Part shown: piece after piece, positions 1 to 10,603 of the stretch | Numbering within the stretch: the stretch's first letter is position 1 | Layout: the number at the start of each line of letters is the position of its first letter | Assembly: GCA_030761205.1 (NCBI GenBank) | Contig: JAULJL010000015.1 | Location: forward strand, 5,742,001 to 5,806,000 | Direction: 5' to 3' | Length of the DNA: 64,000 nucleotides | From: Fremontodendron californicum | Lineage: Eukaryota; Streptophyta; Magnoliopsida; Malvales; Malvaceae | Program-made: the position numbers and the translations under genes | The notes under the pieces: generated by a model | What the model was told of the DNA's origin: nothing | Databases searched by the model: none | What the model saw: the letters and a program-made list of their open reading frames with translations, nothing else

Positions 1-268
1 GTTTTTTTCTCCCCCCCCAAAAAAAAAAAAAACTCTTTCTGCTGTAATTTACAAAAGGGATTCTGAGAGAGAGGCAAACCAGTAGAAGACTTGGAACAAT
101 GGAACTTCTTGTTGAATATAGCTCAGTCCACAAAAGTGGCTCAAAGTCCACAAAAGAAGCTTTGGCAGCTTCAACAATTTCTGCTGCAGAAATTGTTGAA
201 GCTTGGCAGCAGCCTCCTAGAAAATACTGGTGGCTGGTGGCTGGTGTATTCACACCACATGAATGGCC

Positions 269-277
269 TATAAATAG
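269..277 (+). promoter_or_regulatory. Probable TATA box of ABP1
   Basis: The string TATAAATAG lies 129 bp before the ABP1 start codon. It would place transcription start near 300 and give a 5' leader of about 100 nt with no upstream ATG. The leader is purine-rich and ends at AAGGAGATGG. The match is to a textbook plant TATA box; the start site itself is inferred. Confidence 0.5.
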
Positions 278-405
278 GCATTAGTACCTTTGTTGTAAAG
301 GTGCAGAGGAGAGTTAAGAGAAAAAGAGTTGAAGCAAATTCTCTGAGTTTATAGAATTTTCTGATATTGTGTGAGTTGTGAGTTCAGTGCTAGTATAGCA
401 AGGAG

Positions 406-2147
406 ATGGTCAAGTGGCCTTGGTTCAATTCCTTCTTTTTAAGCTTCCTTTTATTCTTTGAAACCTTTGAAGCTTCTCCATGCTCGATCAATGGTCAGTT
501 TGTTCTTCTTTTACTGCAAACGTTTGTTAATTTGTCTTCAAGTTTTTGTATATTTACCATGGTTTTTGGCTAAATGATCATGATAATTTGCTCGTTGGGT
601 ATGCTTAAAGATCCTGATGGGCAGTTTAAACGATCGTTGACCACCTATTTGTGAAGTATCTTTACATGGAATTTTGATGCAGGGTTTCCTGTGGTAAGGA
701 ACATTAGCGAGCTTCCACAGGGTAGCTATGGAATCAAAGGTTTGTCCCATACAACTGTTGCAGGTTCTATCTTGCATGGGATGAAAGAAGTAAGCGATTC
801 ACTAACTGATCTGTTTGAGTTGAAGGCGTTGTCTCCCTTCTTTAGGTTGTCTAAAATACTAGCAATCTTTGAACTTCATGCCATTATTTTAAGAGATGGT
901 ATTCAATAGATCTGAGTTTGAATCTCAGCATCTATCATCTTTTTCTATCTGCAGATTGTGACCTCGTTTGTATAAAAAAATACTAACAATCGTTTTTTTT
1001 CATTCTTTTTGTGGGATTTCCACAGATGGAGATATGGCTTGAAACATTTTCACCAGGAACACGCACGCCAATCCACAGACATGCTTGTGAAGAAGTTTTT
1101 GTTGTCCTCAAAGGGAGTGGCACTCTGTTTCTTGCCTCACCTTCAAATGAGAATAAGTCCCCCGGAAAGCCGAAAGAGTACCCTGTCTTTCCAAACAGCA
1201 CATATCATATCCCTGTTGATGATGTTCACCAGGTAAACTTAATTTTCTACCAATCTGGGTTTTTTTTTTTTTTTCAATTCATTATCAGTTAAAAATGACC
1301 AATAATGCACCTTTCCCAGGATTATAGATGTGTTAATATTGTGAAAGAAGCGGAGAATAATTTATCTTTAGCTTTCTGCTTGTTATGCAGGCTTATAGTT
1401 ATATCCTATGTTAGCTGGACTCGGAAGTGAGTGTCAGATACAAGTATGTGTTCGATACGGGTATCCTACTAGACATCGGTATCGGACATGAATACTTTAG
1501 GTAAAATGAAGAATCCAGATAACATAGTAACATAGGTTATATTAGGGGAAGAAAGAACAGTGCTGTTGATTGTATTTGTTTTACTAATTTTCCTCTATGG
1601 CAATCGAGCTAGAGCCTGTATAGTTTATTCATCGGTGCCTGTTGAATAATGTTTGTGATCATCACTGCAGGTGTGGAATACGAATGAACATGAGGATTTG
1701 CATGTTCTTATAGTAATATCTCGCCCTCCTTTGAAATCGTAAGCAAAGTTTTTCTCCAATTCCTTCTGAAAATTCACCTTTTTCTTTCCAAATTCCTGAA
1801 CATGCATTTTCCTCATGTTTCATACTGCATTACTGCATTCACTTTCCCTGGAATCATCACCAGATCATTAAACATGGCCATTATACTATTGTATATAGTA
1901 TTAAATTCTCCTTTTATGGATAGAAAATGTCCTTGACCTTGATTACTTGCTTTTCTTGTTCTTTTCTGATCTCTAATTTCTTTCATTGCTTCTTTTATAA
2001 ATGCTGAGGAAAAAAGTTGCTATGTTGGCTTTGCCTTTCAGGTTTGTATACGAGGACTGGTCCATGCCTCACACTGCAGCAAGGCTGCTATTTCCCCTAC
2101 CTTGGGATGAAGAATGTCTTCAATCACCGCAGAAAGATGAGCTTTGA
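406..2147 (+). CDS. ABP1: Auxin-binding protein 1 (ABP1), ER-retained cupin
   Basis: Five exons, all GT-AG and in phase: 406-493, 683-789, 1026-1232, 1671-1738, 2042-2147, giving 191 residues (known ABP1s are about 190-200). A hydrophobic signal peptide (about residues 1-24) leads into a small cupin domain. The auxin-binding box TPIHRHACEEVF carries the expected zinc ligands His82, His84 and Glu88, with the fourth ligand His133 in DVHQV. N-glycosylation sequons appear at NIS and NST. The tryptophan-containing block WDEEC and the C-terminal KDEL are both present, so it should be retained in the ER, with a small apoplastic pool known for the family. ABP1 binds auxin; its role in signalling through TMK kinases has been debated. 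Intron 3 holds a MITE (1406-1535). Family identity is very secure. Confidence 0.96.
1406..1535 (+). mobile_element. hAT-like MITE, copy A (in ABP1 intron 3)
   Basis: A 130-bp element starting CTATGTTAGC and ending GTAACATAG, so the ends are inverted. It is flanked by near-identical 8-bp repeats, GTTATATC (1398-1405) and GTTATATT (1536-1543). The inside resembles copies B to E but is shortened. An 8-bp target duplication is typical of hAT transposons; no transposase is present. Confidence 0.65.
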
Positions 2148-3743
2148 TTAGATCTGACAATTCGTGTATTTATGTCGTGTTTGTATATTTTTTTTTGTCA
2201 TAATCGTGTGTTTAAGGTGTTTTATATTTGTACAAATTTTGATGCGTTAATAATTTGTGTTATATAAGTTTTGACATGTTCATGTAATCGTGTCGTTTTT
2301 TTTTTTTGGATCGTGTTTTAATTATTTTATCCGTATTGTGTCCAATATTGTTAGGTGTAGTTTTGATGTTACTATTACACTGTCCAATCACTTGCTGGAC
2401 TTTTATATGTTCTCTGTACTTGTCCTTTTCACAATTTTCTCAAAGAAAAATCTGCAAAAGAAACTGGAAAGTGTAAACCTTCTGTTGTTGGTTAAAGACA
2501 AAGTAATAGAAGTTTAAACTTATATCTTTGAATTTCTATGTTCAATCCAGTAGGAAAATTTTACAGGAAAAAAAAGGAAAGAAAACCTTCCTATTTTCAA
2601 TCTATTGTTCTCCTCATCAAACATGCGATTAAACTTTTAGCCCTAATTGCTTTTTGTGACCAAAAATGATATGGACTCATTGCTATAATTAACATATATA
2701 TATATATATATATTTTTTTTTATATTAGGCAAAAGATTAACAAACTTTTCCTATAAAAAAATTCACTTAAGCTTCGTTGAAAAAATATCTTTTCAAATTA
2801 ATAAGAGAATAAAGGCTAATCCCACTTTTCATATATGATGAAAACATAGAAAATTTATTTTTCTTTTTCAGAAAAAAAAAATCAATTTAATGAATGTTTA
2901 CTCTAGTTTAAGTTTTTCTTTCTTTCTATGCATGTTATTGACCACATTTACATAAAATCAAGCACTAACATTAATTTTTCCCTTCTTTATTGCTATTCAA
3001 TGTAAAGATATTGCTAATTTCCAGTTCTTTACAACCAACCTGCTAACTTTCTACCCTTTCAGGCTAATTTACCTAATTTGGTCTCACTAGCTGGCTCTAC
3101 GGTGTTGTTTTATCAATTTGTTTAAACATTTTTAACAAATCAAATAAAGCTATAACATAATGGTGGCAAAAAAATTATATTCTGTTTCTGTAGTATATAT
3201 ATAGTAAGCCATTTTCTCATCCTTATTTGATCTTAATTTATAATTTTCGATAACTTGCCAGACAATCTGGCTTTCCATTATTTGGAAAATATCTTTTAGT
3301 TTGACTAAACTGACTTAAAAACCTACACAAAAAATGCAAACAACTTTAAAATGTAAACTAAAATGTCTGTTTTTTTTTTTTTCCAACCAAAGAAAGGAAG
3401 GAAGCATACAGAAACAAGAAAATGAAAAACAGGTTTATTTTTTTGGTTTCAGATTAGTACATTAGACAAGAGTTAATTTTGTTTAATTTATTTTGATTTA
3501 CAGCTCTGTTTTTTTCCTATGTGGTCCGAGGATTCTTCTCTTCCTCACATTCTCTACCAACCTCTCTCCTTCCCATGTCTTAAAATGTAAACAAAAAATT
3601 TTCAATCATTAGTTCCTTCTGTCGTCCTCTCCTAAACATTCTCTTAGCCAGCCTTTGCAAAAATGGCTGCTACTCTCTCTCCTCTTCTCCCCTAAATCCC
3701 ATCCCCACCATAACCCTTTTCATAACCTCCAATCAAAGACAGG
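2148..3743. other. ABP1-GATL intergenic spacer
   Basis: No gene seen. Positions about 2159-2360 are one copy of an AT-rich dispersed repeat (see the copies at 15478, 20395, 21126, 24655 and 25950). A short (TA)n run lies at 2693-2711. From about 3490 the strand becomes pyrimidine-rich and is probably the promoter and leader of the GATL gene, with a small upstream ORF at 3663-3695. Confidence 0.7.
3663..3695 (+). promoter_or_regulatory. Small upstream ORF before GATL (10 codons)
   Basis: ATG at 3663 opens a 10-codon frame (MAATLSPLLP) that stops at TAA, 48 bp before the GATL start. Its start context, AAAAATGGC, is closer to the plant optimum than that of the main ATG (CAGGATGGTC). If transcription begins upstream of 3663, it could lower translation of the main frame. 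The transcription start is unknown, so its presence in the mRNA is inferred. Confidence 0.4.
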
Positions 3744-4793
3744 ATGGTCTGTCTCCCTCTCCTTGGCCTCCTGTCTCTCCTCCTCACCACCGCCACCATT
3801 TCCTCCACTGCCACCACCTTTGCCACCGGAATCCGCCATGGCATTATCCGGAAACCTTCCTCGGATGTTCCAATCTTCAGGGAGGCCCCAGCGTTTCGGA
3901 ATGGGGATATTTGTGGGTCTGGTGCCTCGGACAGAATCCATATTGCCATGACATTGGATGCAAACTACCTCAGGGGAACCATGGCTGCTGTTCTCTCCAT
4001 CCTGCAGCATTCAACATGCCCTGAAAATGTGGAATTTCATTTCCTGTGGGGAAAGTACGAGCCTGAAGTGCTTTTAAGCATCAATTCAACCTTCCCTTAC
4101 CTCAACTTCAGAGTTTACCGCTTTGACTCCAACCGTGTTCGTGGCAAGATATCGAAATCTATTCGCCAAGCACTAGACCAACCTTTGAACTATGCCAGGA
4201 TTTACCTAGCTGATATACTACCAGCAGATGTTAAACGTGTTTTATACTTGGATTCCGACCTCGTTGTGGTAGACGATATTGAGAAACTTTGGGAAGTTGA
4301 TTTAGAAGCAAAAGTGCTGGCCGCACCAGAATATTGCCATGCCAATTTTACAAAGTATTTCACGGACGTGTTCTGGTCAGACAAGGGTTTGTCTAGTACT
4401 TTCGATGGAAGACAGCCATGTTATTTTAACACTGGGGTTATGGTGGTGGATGTTGATAAATGGCGGCAAGGAGGATATACGCAGAAAGTAGAGGAATGGA
4501 TGGTTGTGCAAAAGCAGAAGAGGATATACACCTTGGGTTCATTGCCACCATTTTTGTTGGTATTAGCCGGAAATATAAAAGCTGTTAATCACAGGTGGAA
4601 CCAACATGGACTAGGGGGAGATAACCTTGAAGGTAAATGCAGGAGTTTGCATCCTGGTCCTATTAGTTTGCTGCATTGGAGTGGGAAAGGGAAGCCTTGG
4701 TTGAGGCTGGACTCAAGGAAGCCCTGCGTTGTTGATCATCTTTGGGCACCATATGATCTTTATGTTTCATCAATTCACTCTTTGGAAGAATAA
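3744..4793 (+). CDS. GATL4: Galacturonosyltransferase-like protein (GT8, GATL3/4 clade)
   Basis: An intronless 349-residue frame, the usual length and structure of GATL genes. Residues 1-28 form a hydrophobic signal sequence, so the protein enters the secretory pathway and acts in the Golgi or ER. The GT8 domain starts near DRIHIAMTLD (residue 63). The metal- and nucleotide-sugar-binding DxD lies in LDSDLVVVDD (Asp170, Asp172), and the closing HxxGxxKPW motif is HWSGKGKPW (311-319). N-glycosylation sequons are seen at INST and NFT. GATLs act in pectin or xylan synthesis; GATL1/PARVUS is needed for the xylan reducing-end sequence, while the substrate of this clade is not settled. The start FREAPAFRNGD and the C-terminal IHSLEE resemble Arabidopsis GATL4 from memory, so family is certain and the exact paralogue likely. 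Confidence 0.93.
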   Translation: MVCLPLLGLLSLLLTTATISSTATTFATGIRHGIIRKPSSDVPIFREAPAFRNGDICGSGASDRIHIAMTLDANYLRGTMAAVLSILQHSTCPENVEFHFLWGKYEPEVLLSINSTFPYLNFRVYRFDSNRVRGKISKSIRQALDQPLNYARIYLADILPADVKRVLYLDSDLVVVDDIEKLWEVDLEAKVLAAPEYCHANFTKYFTDVFWSDKGLSSTFDGRQPCYFNTGVMVVDVDKWRQGGYTQKVEEWMVVQKQKRIYTLGSLPPFLLVLAGNIKAVNHRWNQHGLGGDNLEGKCRSLHPGPISLLHWSGKGKPWLRLDSRKPCVVDHLWAPYDLYVSSIHSLEE

Positions 4794-5763
4794 AGGGGAA
4801 GGGGATGTGGGGGGAGCTGGGAGTAACTGATAGAGCGAGTTTGCCTTTTTTTAGAGGAGTAACAATGGCGACAACAGGTAAGAAATGAGAAAAAGAGAAA
4901 AAAAAAAAAAAAAAGTTGGAAAGTTAATTTCTTTTGATATGTTTTTGCTTCTAAGAATATATGATTGAAAGGAAGGGAGAAAAAAAAATGTTGAACTGGT
5001 CCTTAACTTTGAAGTCTCAAAGGGAAAGGGATAAGAAAAGGAAATGTTATAGAAGTATTTTGTTTTGATGCGAAGTTGTACAAGAAAAAAGCCATGGAGT
5101 AGAAAAAAAAGCCACGGGGAAGAGAGGGGTTTGTGTATTTACTATTACTTAACCCGTTGCCCTTAAACACCATGGTTCCCTTGAAGGATACTTCAAAATT
5201 GAATGGATTTATTGTGTTATAGAGCAATGTATGAAGGTTAAATATGATATTAGATTTAGCCAGCTTATCACGGGATGACCCTCTATCAGAGTTTCCATGT
5301 ATCTCTGAATTGCTTTGGTGTGTAATATTTATCTTCAAACACCCTGTAGTGGGTTATACCGTTCATTTGCCCCAACAATTTGTTGCTCTATTTCTATTTC
5401 TTTTGGTTTTTTGTATGTTTGCTTGTGCACCCCCTGCCCCCTCTTTTAGCAGCTCATTTGTATCCATAAAAATCAACTCAGAAACTAACTCATTTATCAG
5501 TAACATTGCTTGTCATGGCGTTTGGTATATGATGGCTATCAGTAAACTCTTGGCATTTCAATCTCTAGCAAAATTAAATGACAGATTAGTGAAAATAGAT
5601 GCATAACATGTATATGAAGTTCATAATGAACTCCTATTCTAATCATTTGTTGACAATACAAATATTCAAAATCAAGTCATTTCAAATTTGAGCAAGTTTG
5701 GGAACAAAGAGAGGAAATTGAAACAATAAAACTAGAGGCTCTGCCCACCTTCTGAACTAAGAT
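4794..5763. other. 3' flank of GATL
   Basis: No gene seen. The stop codon overlaps an AATAAA-like string, then come several short A-tracts (4898-4915, 4980-4988) and ordinary AT-rich sequence. The short frames on either strand have no plausible protein composition. Confidence 0.55.
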
Positions 5764-6590
5764 TCATCCGGCTCCTTCAAGCTGACGTTTCTGCTCATTC
5801 TTTCCTTTTGTATTATGAATAAATGTTTCAGAAATTTCATTAATAATCAAGCCCAAACCTGTAAGCATCGGTTTGGAGCCATCAGGTTGTGTCAATGTTG
5901 CCAATTTTGAACTAGGAAATTTATTCCCTGCCTTCTTTTTCTTCTCTTCTTGACCTGCCAATAATCAAGCCCAAAATGATCTTTGGACCTATTGATTCTT
6001 CACCTTGACTACGAACTTTAGTTTTCCCTTGGACTTGAGGTTTAATAGTGCCAACTGAAATTCCATTTAGCAGTGGGATCTCCTTCTTCCCCGACAGGTC
6101 AGTGAATTCGTTCCTCTTCTCCTTTGCTTTGTCATCTTTGGCTGCAACATGGACAGACTTCTGTTTGCTTGAATTGAATCTGAACTATATAATGCGAATC
6201 ATCCTTCAGCTTTGAGTTTGCCCTTTTCCTCTCCATTGGGTTTGGCATGGCTTATGACTGGTTCTTGCACTCCATTCGTTGCATATTTATCTAGTTGCCC
6301 TTGGGTTGGTTGAGCCCTGGGGCACAGGCCCAAGGTTACGCGTTTCAGGCCTCTACCAATGAGGCGTGGTGCATGATGAAGTTGAAGAGCCTATGGCAAA
6401 TGCCAAGGCGCTGAAAATCGTTTTCCCTTTTCTGCATGGCTCGGATGAAAGCCACAGAAAGAACTAATTAATGCAGCTGGATGGTGAAAATGGGAAGTAG
6501 GAGGAGCTTCTATTTGAACAGTTGTCTTACTCTTACCTTGCTTGAATGATTCTATACGTGGGATTTGGGGTAACAAAAAGAAAGAATGTG
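5764..6590 (-). pseudogene. Broken coding-like stretch, unknown protein
   Basis: Read on the minus strand, this stretch has the lysine/proline-rich, low-hydrophobicity composition of a plant disordered protein, but no single frame covers it. One frame runs through 6576-6391 to a stop after APWHLP and stays open beyond it to about 6190 (ending KLKAEG). A second frame carries VHVAAKDDKAKEK and NEFTDLSGKKE. A third, 5961-5764, carries NEISETFIHNTKGK and ends LEGAG. At least one stop and two frame changes would be needed to join them, so I call it a decayed gene rather than an active one. The block NEISETFIHNTK faintly recalls DTFSAFIYQTRKR in the unknown gene at 23829-24473, which is also on the minus strand. 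Introns hiding real splicing are the main alternative. Confidence 0.35.
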
Positions 6591-7315
6591 ATTTCCGTGG
6601 AAGGCTGGAATAACTGGAAGCGTTTTTATCTCTTTTTATCCTAAAGATTTCTTAGTTCTTCTTCACCTGCTTTAGTGAAGAGCAAAAACAGCTTGCAATG
6701 CTACTTTAGATGATGAAGGATGTTTGAATCGAAGAATATCCGATGTTCAAACCTAACTAAGGTAAGAAAGAACATAAATATCAGTTCTTCAGATAAACTT
6801 CTTCTTTGCCCGTTGTGAAATATCAAGTTTAGATTATGATTAATGTGGTCTGAACCTGTAAGGAATAACAATAAGGTTCAATTTAACATTTACGGGCATT
6901 TGTCTATATCCTGGTCAAGAAAAAACGCGGTGGTAAAGATACAAAATAGATAGCCACAAACTAATACTATCTGTCTGTAAAAGAAGATAAATATAAATGA
7001 GTTAACAGCTTAAAACAAAATTCTGTCCTGTTAGTAGAGCTAATTCACACTCCGACTTAAAGCTCAGCTACCTCTAAAGCCCTACCATGACATTCAACAA
7101 GTACTTGACAAATTGCTAGAACCTAACTTTGCTGAGGAAAAGATAAAAAAAAAAAAAAAAAAAAGAGTGAAAAATGAAGGGGAAAAACAAACAAACTCTT
7201 ACAGCAGTTGAGCCGCATTTGTACAGTATAAGTGAATGCTCTTTCAGAGCAGGAAGTGCGCATGAACAATGCCTTTAACAATTCACATAGCTTTGGCCCT
7301 AGGGCTGCCTCAAGC
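6591..7315. other. 3' flank of ALKBH10 gene
   Basis: No gene seen. AT-rich, with an A-tract at 7146-7163. The part nearest 7315 is presumably the 3' UTR of the minus-strand ALKBH10 gene. Confidence 0.5.
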
Positions 7316-10300
7316 TTAACTTATACCGGATTTCCCTTCAATGTTGATGCCTGGTTCAGAAGTAGATTCTGCTACATGTGTTTCAACAGAAGAAGGCAAT
7401 GCAAGCATTCTTCCTTTCTGGGCACGCGGTGGAAGGTGCTTAGTAGGCTTTCTTGATCGCATAGTCCAGGGCAAGAAGACCCCTGTACCGCCACGAGGAA
7501 GTTTTTTGGGGCTCACTACCATTGGGCGCACAGGAGGTAGCACGACAACAGGACCACGGAAGACTCCCCATTTCGGCATCATATCCAGTGCTTCATAGCC
7601 ATTAAGAACTCCATTTGACATTGCATATGGAGCTGAGACACCTGGTTGCCATAGTGTCATGGCACCAGCCTGGGGGGTAGTTGGTGGTAACTGACCTTGG
7701 TTGGTATCAGGCCGAACTCGGAAGAATGTAATGCTGACCCTCTTGCTTGGAGATGGGCACATGACATGTCTTGCCATGTCAGAACTGTTTCCCCTCATAA
7801 CTAAAAGAGACCTGCAGAATATGTTACAAACTTGCTTGTCAAGTAAGAGTTATTACCATCAAAAAACACATGGTATATATTAAGAAGGGAGAGAGCCAAA
7901 ATTGAAGGATAACATTTAGAGTATGCGATTCCTTTGTCTTCAAAACAATATTCCTGCTCAGTTTACTGCATTGACATTTCAAATTCTGACAATTTAGGAG
8001 GAAGAGAATGAAAAATGGCAAGGAGAAAATACTGCAAATACAGATGTTCTAAGAAGATTTTTAGCTTTCAGCTTCCTACTCTAACACACTGTGAAGATAG
8101 ATATGATTATTCTAAGATTTTGTTGCAATCAAAACATCATAGCAGCGCCTAACATTTGTAAATGAGAAGCTGCCCCTGTTTCATGTTAGTCTTTCGAAGT
8201 ATAATGCTAGCCACCAATATAATCAAAAATGGAATGTCGCTCTTATGCAAGCTCTAAACAAACTAAAATCATACAATATAATCAGAAGTTTGCCTCATAT
8301 TCAATAGAAGCAGTGAGCTCTGAAGCAGAACTTGCAGTATTTGCAATTCTGATCCTAAGCTGCTTCATCAGTATCATAGTGTTACCATTGGTGGTTCTGT
8401 TTTCAGTCCGATATTATGACTTTATACCAAACAAATCTTTCAGCTAACTTCAAGAATACAAATCAAATAAAAGAACATACCCTTCTTTCAATGAAAGTTG
8501 GAGTGGCCCCCTATAATTCCCTTCACTATCACTCACAAGAGTGCGCCCAAAAGCCATTGTTGATTCAGAGAGGAGAAGAGTGGAAATAGGTTGGTCCAAA
8601 TGTGGCGGTTTAAGAAACGGCTGTGAATATTCACCCTGCATTAAAGAAACATAATTATATCAATTATGTCCTTGCTCTCTTCACAGATAATAATACTAAA
8701 ACCAAGACGGCACACAAATATGGTGGCATATGTACTCTAAATCTCTAACAAATAAGAGGGGAAGATGGGAACGATAGAGCAACAAAAAAATATACCTCAT
8801 CAAAGAAGTTAATGATGCAACCATTTGGTTTCTTATATTCAGGTATAAGTTGCCACTGGACCAGATGTTTTATGACACCTTGGAGAAGAGCCGGAATTGG
8901 TTCTATATTGACTGTAAAACATTTAAAGAAAAAAAAAAAAAAAAAGAGACCAATTTGAGAGCTGTTTATTGGACTATATTCATAATTGATTACTCTTTAA
9001 GGATCACAAATTAAGAAACTAGAGAAACCAAACCGTATCACAAATTCATACTGGTCGGTCTTACTTGTCTGGTTGGGCTCCTCTCTAATGTGTCCAAAAA
9101 TTGGAACACCAAGTTGAATCAGCTCTCGCTTGTTTCCTTTAATTTGTTTGTTGAATAAAATAAAAGTCTCGCCTGTAGTCATCCAGAAAAACAAAAAGAA
9201 TCAGTAAGAAGTTCATAAACAAAGACTTGGCCAACAAATTGCAGTAGTCATTTTTCTTTACTAAACCAACTCTTCAATATCACTCGAAAGAAGATGCTAA
9301 GTAAGGCAAGAAAAAGGTGAAGGTAAAGCTCGAAATTCCAAGTATGACAAGCAATTGCAAATTACAGTCCACACTACAAATCCTATACAAAAAAAAAAAA
9401 AGCAGCAAATTGTTGATAAGAAGAGAGATTAGAAAAGTTCATATAAAACATTAAATGAGAAAAATAAAATGCTATTAAACATTGTCTCTACCAATTGAGA
9501 ACTTCGTGAAATCTACGTTTAAACACATTAGGTGAACCCAAGGGTTGAGGTATGTGCTTCACATGAACCTCCTCCTTCAAAAGTATAAACCCATAACTTA
9601 TCAGCCTACAGCCAACTAAATTGCCTCTCTAGGTGTTTGACTTAAAGTTGTCTTGGAAGTTGGTATTGATCTTGGAAGTGATTAACATCAAATACCCTGT
9701 ATAACTTCTGATAATTATTAAATTGATCAAGCAGGAAACATGAATGACTATACCTTTTCAAACAAAGCTACAACAGAAGGGATAACTATTTCAAATCTTC
9801 ATCTTAATATTCTAAAACAGGCTCAATTCGGCAAGGCTTTAAAGTGGGATGGCACCTGATAATTCCCCATTCTGGCCAGCAGATCGAAGCTCACTCACGA
9901 AGTCACTGAGCTTAGCCAGCTCGGAATCAGTGAACACTTCCTCATACAACTTCAATCCTTTCACAACATTCACCTGCATCACAGTTATTAATAAATAAGT
10001 AAAACTACCAGAATCCATCTTTTCTCCATTTTTTTTTCTTCTATATATATTCTTTCTGATTCCACTTCTTCACTAAATTGTGAAAGAAAGAACTCACCAT
10101 GTGGCCTTTTACTTGCTCCTTGGCAGAAAAACCTTTCGTCAACTTGATCTGAGAAGGGCGTGCATCACATTCTTCATGGTTAGAACAAATGTCAATGTTT
10201 TCCTCGACATGCTGAACTTCCTGAGATCCTGCTTTGCATTGTCAGAAGAAGTGAAATCATTACCCGAGATATAACTATAACTATAGAATAAAAGGAATAA

Positions 10301-10561
10301 TAGGGTCAAATTTGAATTAATTGTCACATTTGTCAGCTTATAGACAAAACAACATAAGAAAAACACCAAATTCTCAGACAAAGTAGCCTGTGCTGTGATA
10401 GTAAAAGATGACCACTCGAACCCGTAACCTCTAGAAGTCTGTCAGCACTCAGCAGCATGCCATATGAGTTATGAGTTAGTACTCGGTTGGCAAATGAAAC
10501 TATAAAATTAGGTATGCTTGGCAGACTCCTGATCTGTTATTTCAAGGGTGGAACGGAGCTG

Positions 10562-10603
<42 letters not shown>

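Noticed and set aside
91..284. Overlapping 60-residue frames upstream of ABP1
   Set aside because: They lie upstream of the likely TATA box, overlap each other in two frames and include the hairpin; composition is not protein-like.
870..930. tRNA-like B-box string GAGTTTGAATCTC in ABP1 intron 2
   Set aside because: No A box or acceptor stem at proper distance; too little to call a tRNA or SINE.
10390..10430. Reverse B-box-like string (GGGTTCGAGTGG) in ALKBH10 intron 1
   Set aside because: Could be a SINE fragment, but no tail, A box or target duplication was found.
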